This document shows positions 4,725 through 5,458 of a stretch of DNA of 5,458 bases, in pieces; position 1 is the stretch's first letter; each line of letters starts with the position of its first letter. The stretch covers positions 1-5,458 of the forward strand of contig JAGXHH010000043.1 in assembly GCA_024636355.1 (NCBI GenBank), written 5' to 3'. Below the pieces are notes generated by a model. It worked only from the letters and a program-made list of their open reading frames with translations, did not search any database and had not been told where the DNA came from. The translations under genes and the position numbers were made by a program. The stretch comes from Desulfobacteraceae bacterium. Its GTDB lineage: Bacteria > Desulfobacterota > Desulfobacteria > Desulfobacterales > Desulfosalsimonadaceae.

Positions 4725-5128
4725 CGGCCATTCTCATCATTGACGACCAGCCGCTTACCCGCAGGGATGCGCAAAAGGCCCTCATTGAATCCGGTTATAA
4801 GGTCAAAACGCTTACCAATGTGGAATTGACGGATCGGATGATCGAAGCGGTGCAACCGGATCTCGTGCTCATCAATCGTGAACCGGCCGGATTTGACGGT
4901 GTCCGGATCTTTATGCATATAAAGAATGCCTATCCGTATCTTCCGGTTCTCCAATATGCATTGAAGAGCGATACCGCCATCCATAGCCTGCAACAGTCGA
5001 TCCGGATGGCGATGAAGGAAGTGCAGACGGCGGCCCGCCGGCAGACGCTTCCCGAACTGCGCATGTCCGGGGCGGTCCGGATTTATCATGAAGCAGGACG
5101 CAACCTGGACCGTTTCATCAAACGGTAA
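4721..5128 (+). CDS. degenerate receiver-domain protein (pseudo-receiver)
   Basis: A 135-residue stand-alone protein that begins like a CheY/response-regulator receiver: AILIIDDQPLTRRDAQKALIESGYKV, with the acidic pair Asp8-Asp9. In the third strand, PDLVLINREPAGFDG, the phospho-acceptor position is Asn52 (codon AAT) instead of Asp. The Thr/Ser switch position in PVLQYALK is Tyr79, and no YLxKP-type conserved Lys block follows. It should therefore not be phosphorylated in the usual way. The remainder (IHSLQQSIRMAMKEVQTAARR...) looks helical, and there is no DNA-binding domain. Translation starts inside the STAS-like stop (ATGA) after a purine-rich GGGGGTGAAGG. A role as a phosphorylation-independent protein-protein switch with the upstream product is inferred. 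Confidence 0.8.
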   Translation: MTAILIIDDQPLTRRDAQKALIESGYKVKTLTNVELTDRMIEAVQPDLVLINREPAGFDGVRIFMHIKNAYPYLPVLQYALKSDTAIHSLQQSIRMAMKEVQTAARRQTLPELRMSGAVRIYHEAGRNLDRFIKR

Positions 5129-5155
5129 ACGATTCCTGCAAACAAAAGCCAAGAC

Positions 5156-5181
5156 CCCCCCGACCCGGGATGGCCGGGGGG
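5156..5181. terminator. GC-rich hairpin after the pseudo-receiver gene
   Basis: CCCCCCG (5156-5162) pairs perfectly with CGGGGGG (5175-5181) around a 12-nt loop, 28 nt after the stop. It is a strong barrier at the end of the two-gene operon. No T-run follows on the plus strand (AAAGAGATTG), so it may act as an RNA-stabilising stem or a weak terminator rather than a classic intrinsic one. Confidence 0.5.
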
Positions 5182-5306
5182 AAAGAGATTGTCCACAACC
5201 TTTTTACTCCCCTTTCTCCTTTTTTCCTCAGGCATCGTTGTCCCATCCACCCCGTGGTTTCCGATAATCGCTGAGCCCTGAAATCGTATCCGCCGGATTT
5301 ATTCGA

Positions 5307-5335
5307 TTTTAAAAACCTGGTCCTCCGGGCCAGGT
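5307..5335 (-). terminator. intrinsic terminator for a minus-strand transcript
   Basis: ACCTGGTCC (5315-5323) pairs with GGGCCAGGT (5327-5335) over 9 bp, with one G-T wobble and a 3-nt loop. Read on the minus strand, the stem is followed directly by a T-run (complement of A5311-5315) and then AAAA. This is a good Rho-independent terminator for a gene entering from beyond the right edge. Confidence 0.6.
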
Positions 5336-5353
5336 CAGAGGCAAAGGGCTATG

Positions 5354-5381
5354 CCTGGATTCATCAAGCAGGGAATCCAGG
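5354..5381. repeat. 9-bp inverted repeat
   Basis: CCTGGATTC (5354-5362) and GAATCCAGG (5373-5381) are perfect inverted repeats around a 10-nt loop. The right arm runs into the heptamer array, so the two are probably parts of one dispersed repeat. Confidence 0.6.
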
Positions 5382-5405
5382 AGCCAGAATTCAGAATTCA
5401 GAATA
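5378..5405 (+). repeat. tandem heptamer array (CAGAATT type), four units
   Basis: Four consecutive 7-bp units: CAGGAGC, CAGAATT, CAGAATT and CAGAATA. Phase, unit length and the ending GAATAA match the array at 1284-1311, where the units are CAGGAGT, CAGGAGT, CAGGAGC and CGGAATA. Confidence 0.75.
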
Positions 5406-5458
5406 AGGATTCGCCTTCGGCTCAATCAGGATAGAGAATATGCCGGAGCGAAGCGACA

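Larger units (their letters stand above)
5129..5458. other. 330-bp non-coding tail with hairpins and repeats
   Basis: I see no gene here. In order it holds a GC-rich hairpin (5156-5181), a pyrimidine-rich tract (5199-5229, with only one purine, at 5206), a minus-strand terminator (5307-5335), a 9-bp inverted repeat (5354-5381) and a heptamer array (5378-5405). It ends in low-information sequence with a small GATTCGCCTTCGGCTCAATC stem. Unlike the left edge, the right edge shows no adapter. Confidence 0.6.

Noticed and set aside
4355..5152. 265-residue minus-strand open frame across the STAS-like and pseudo-receiver genes
   Set aside because: Its product has no recognisable motif, while the plus strand encodes clear receiver and STAS patterns with a coupled ATGA overlap.

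Overview
The window looks like part of a draft or metagenome-assembled contig from a sulfate-reducer-type member of the former Deltaproteobacteria, most likely Desulfobacterales. That placement is an inference. It rests on the moderate GC content, the YvcK/CofD-like protein, the style of the NarL-type regulator, and intergenic DNA crowded with short dispersed repeats (a REP-type palindrome, CAGGAGT heptamers, GTGCAC hexamers and MITE-like inverted repeats). Bases 1-33 are not biological: they match the Illumina Nextera read-2 transposase adapter, so the left edge is a library fragment end.

Left part (34-1271, + strand): a probable operon. It holds the C-terminal part of an alpha/beta hydrolase, a dual-specificity/tyrosine-type phosphatase with an intact HCxxGxxRT signature (start overlapping the hydrolase stop by 4 nt), and cutA 25 nt further on.

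Middle part (1272-2583): a repeat-rich island around one orphan NarL/FixJ-type response regulator (1567-2244, GTG start). Upstream lie a heptamer array, a REP-like double hairpin nested in a larger inverted repeat, and a GTGCAC-type hexamer block. Downstream, a second copy of the hexamer block lies in inverted orientation, so the regulator gene sits between inverted repeats. The whole gap to the next gene is a MITE-like module of about 326 bp with its own imperfect terminal inverted repeats and a strong internal hairpin.

Right-centre (2584-3783, - strand): a complete 399-residue CofD/YvcK-fold protein that I recognise as close to the 'GAK system CofD-like' group. No GAK partner gene is present. 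It converges on the response regulator and is separated from the next locus by a 551-bp AT-rich gap with several candidate, unproven regulatory signals.

Right part (4335-5128, + strand): two translationally coupled small genes. The first encodes a STAS-like protein without the usual phosphorylatable serine. The second encodes a receiver-fold protein whose phospho-acceptor aspartate is replaced by asparagine. Together they look like a phosphorylation-independent two-protein signalling module. The last 330 bp are non-coding. They hold a GC-rich hairpin, a good intrinsic terminator for a minus-strand transcript entering from the right, and a second heptamer array related to the one at 1284-1311.
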